From an uncultured Ruminococcus sp. (lineage in GTDB: Bacteria > Bacillota > Clostridia > Oscillospirales > Ruminococcaceae), in contig CABQIF010000137.1 in the NCBI GenBank assembly GCA_902464115.1, positions 1-5,132 of the forward strand: DNA of 5,132 nt. Direction: 5' to 3'. This document shows positions 4,544-5,132 of this stretch, in pieces (within the stretch, counting starts at the first letter, position 1; the number at the start of each line of letters is the position of its first letter). The position numbers were made by a program, and so were the translations under genes. The notes under the pieces were generated by a model. It worked only from the letters and a program-made list of their open reading frames with translations. It had not been told where the DNA came from and searched no databases.

Positions 4544-5132
4544 TCAACGCGCTTCTTCCTGCTTCTTCTGTTTTGCCTGCTGTTTTTTCAGCTGCCACTG
4601 GTCGAGCAGCTTGATGATGATGCTTTCCATCTGCCGGGGCGTGTAACTGCGCGGAAAGTATTTCCGCAGGGTTTCGTTTTTGATGGTCACGGTGTCCAGT
4701 TCGCTTTTCTTTTCCTCGTTCATAATGTCGTAGACAGCATCATAACTGAACTCGTTTTGCTGCGCCAGCTTCTTTATCCGTATGGCTTGCGAAAGGGATG
4801 GAGCATTCTGTGAAGCGTCCATTGCTTCTAAAAAATCCTGTTGCTGTTTTTCGTCCAGATAGGACAGTTCTACCGCAGGGTTAAACGAGATTTTCTTCTC
4901 ATCCACCATGTCCAGCAGTTCGGGAACAAGGTTTGTCAGGCGGATATAGCGTTTTACATTGTCCTTGCTCATGCCAGCATCTTCTCCGATTTTTTCGGTA
5001 CTCAACTTCGGTGCAATTTGCACCGAAGTTAAATCTGACCTAGCACCTTGATTTTTTATCGCATCCAGCTTCATTTTGAAGGCGAATGCCCGCTCACTGG
5101 GCAAGATGTGTTCTCTCTGCAAATTGGAATCG
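4544..5132 (-). CDS. parB: ParB-family partition protein, C-terminal part (start beyond the right edge)
   Basis: The visible 195 residues are open to the right edge. They begin DSNLQREHILPSERAFAFK, a signature found just after the ParB N-terminal (CTP-binding) domain, so the true start and the GERR-type box are outside the window; the TTG at 5122 is not the start. The central DNA-binding domain contains LSTEKIGEDAGMSKDNVKRY, a helix-turn-helix, followed by IRLTNLVPELLDMVDEKKIS and FNPAVELSYL, typical of element-encoded ParB/Noc-like proteins. The C-terminus (about the last 40 residues) is rich in Lys, Gln and Glu (QLKKQQAKQKKQEEAR) and is probably helical. Role: it loads on a centromere-like site and, with a ParA ATPase probably encoded upstream, keeps the element stable or regulates its genes. 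The coding region contains a 27-bp perfect palindrome (5004-5030). An intrinsic terminator follows the gene. Confidence 0.93.
   Translation of the reverse strand, partial: DSNLQREHILPSERAFAFKMKLDAIKNQGARSDLTSVQIAPKLSTEKIGEDAGMSKDNVKRYIRLTNLVPELLDMVDEKKISFNPAVELSYLDEKQQQDFLEAMDASQNAPSLSQAIRIKKLAQQNEFSYDAVYDIMNEEKKSELDTVTIKNETLRKYFPRSYTPRQMESIIIKLLDQWQLKKQQAKQKKQEEAR
5004..5030. repeat. Perfect 27-bp palindrome inside the parB coding region
   Basis: Thirteen-base arms AACTTCGGTGCAA (5004-5016) and TTGCACCGAAGTT (5018-5030) are exact reverse complements around one central base (5017). As RNA this gives a 12-bp stem with a 3-nt loop. A further copy of TTCGGT stands at 4994-4999, in the same orientation as 5007-5012. 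On neither strand does a T-run follow, so it is not a terminator. In the protein it encodes LTSVQIAPKL, just before the helix-turn-helix. It may be a ParB or repressor binding site within the gene, or an mRNA hairpin. Confidence 0.75.

Noticed and set aside
5120..5122. TTG at 5122 as the start of parB
   Set aside because: The frame stays open to the window edge and the residues before it (DSN) continue the ParB consensus, so the gene begins outside the window.

Overview
The window looks like part of an integrative or conjugative-type mobile element from a gut-type clostridial Firmicute (Oscillospiraceae/Lachnospiraceae-like). This is inferred from strong AGGAGG-type ribosome binding sites, roughly balanced base composition, and families typical of such elements: an element-type ParB, DUF3846, a PcfB-like N-terminus, MazF and a large serine recombinase. 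No relaxase, coupling protein or type IV secretion gene is visible, so conjugation itself is not shown here. No rRNA, tRNA or CRISPR array was seen.

All credible genes lie on the minus strand, so transcription runs from the right edge to the left. From right to left: (1) the C-terminal part of a ParB-family partition protein, whose start lies beyond the right edge, followed by a clear intrinsic terminator; (2) a 156-aa protein of unknown function; (3) a 146-aa DUF3846 protein; (4) a 317-aa protein that reads as a chimera, with a PcfB/DUF3801-like first ~70 residues joined to a ParB/Srx-fold, DUF6551-like body; (5) a MazF/PemK-type toxin whose first conserved strand lies upstream of any ordinary start codon; (6) a 52-aa small protein; (7) a 594-aa large serine recombinase; (8) the first 26 codons of another gene that runs off the left edge.

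The right half (1-4) resembles the maintenance and transfer-accessory part of an element. The left half (5-8) is a tightly packed cassette: mazF and the 52-aa gene are 2 nt apart, and the recombinase stop overlaps the next start as TGATG. An 84-bp start-to-start interval containing a perfect dyad separates the 52-aa gene from the recombinase. A strong 11-bp hairpin separates the two halves. There is no gene-free stretch above 300 bases.

The points most worth a second look are the PcfB/ParB-like chimera, the apparent ATC or ATA start of MazF, a perfect 27-bp palindrome inside parB, and the uncharacterised 52-aa protein between a MazF without a visible partner and a recombinase. Family assignments come from reading the protein sequences from memory, without database searches.
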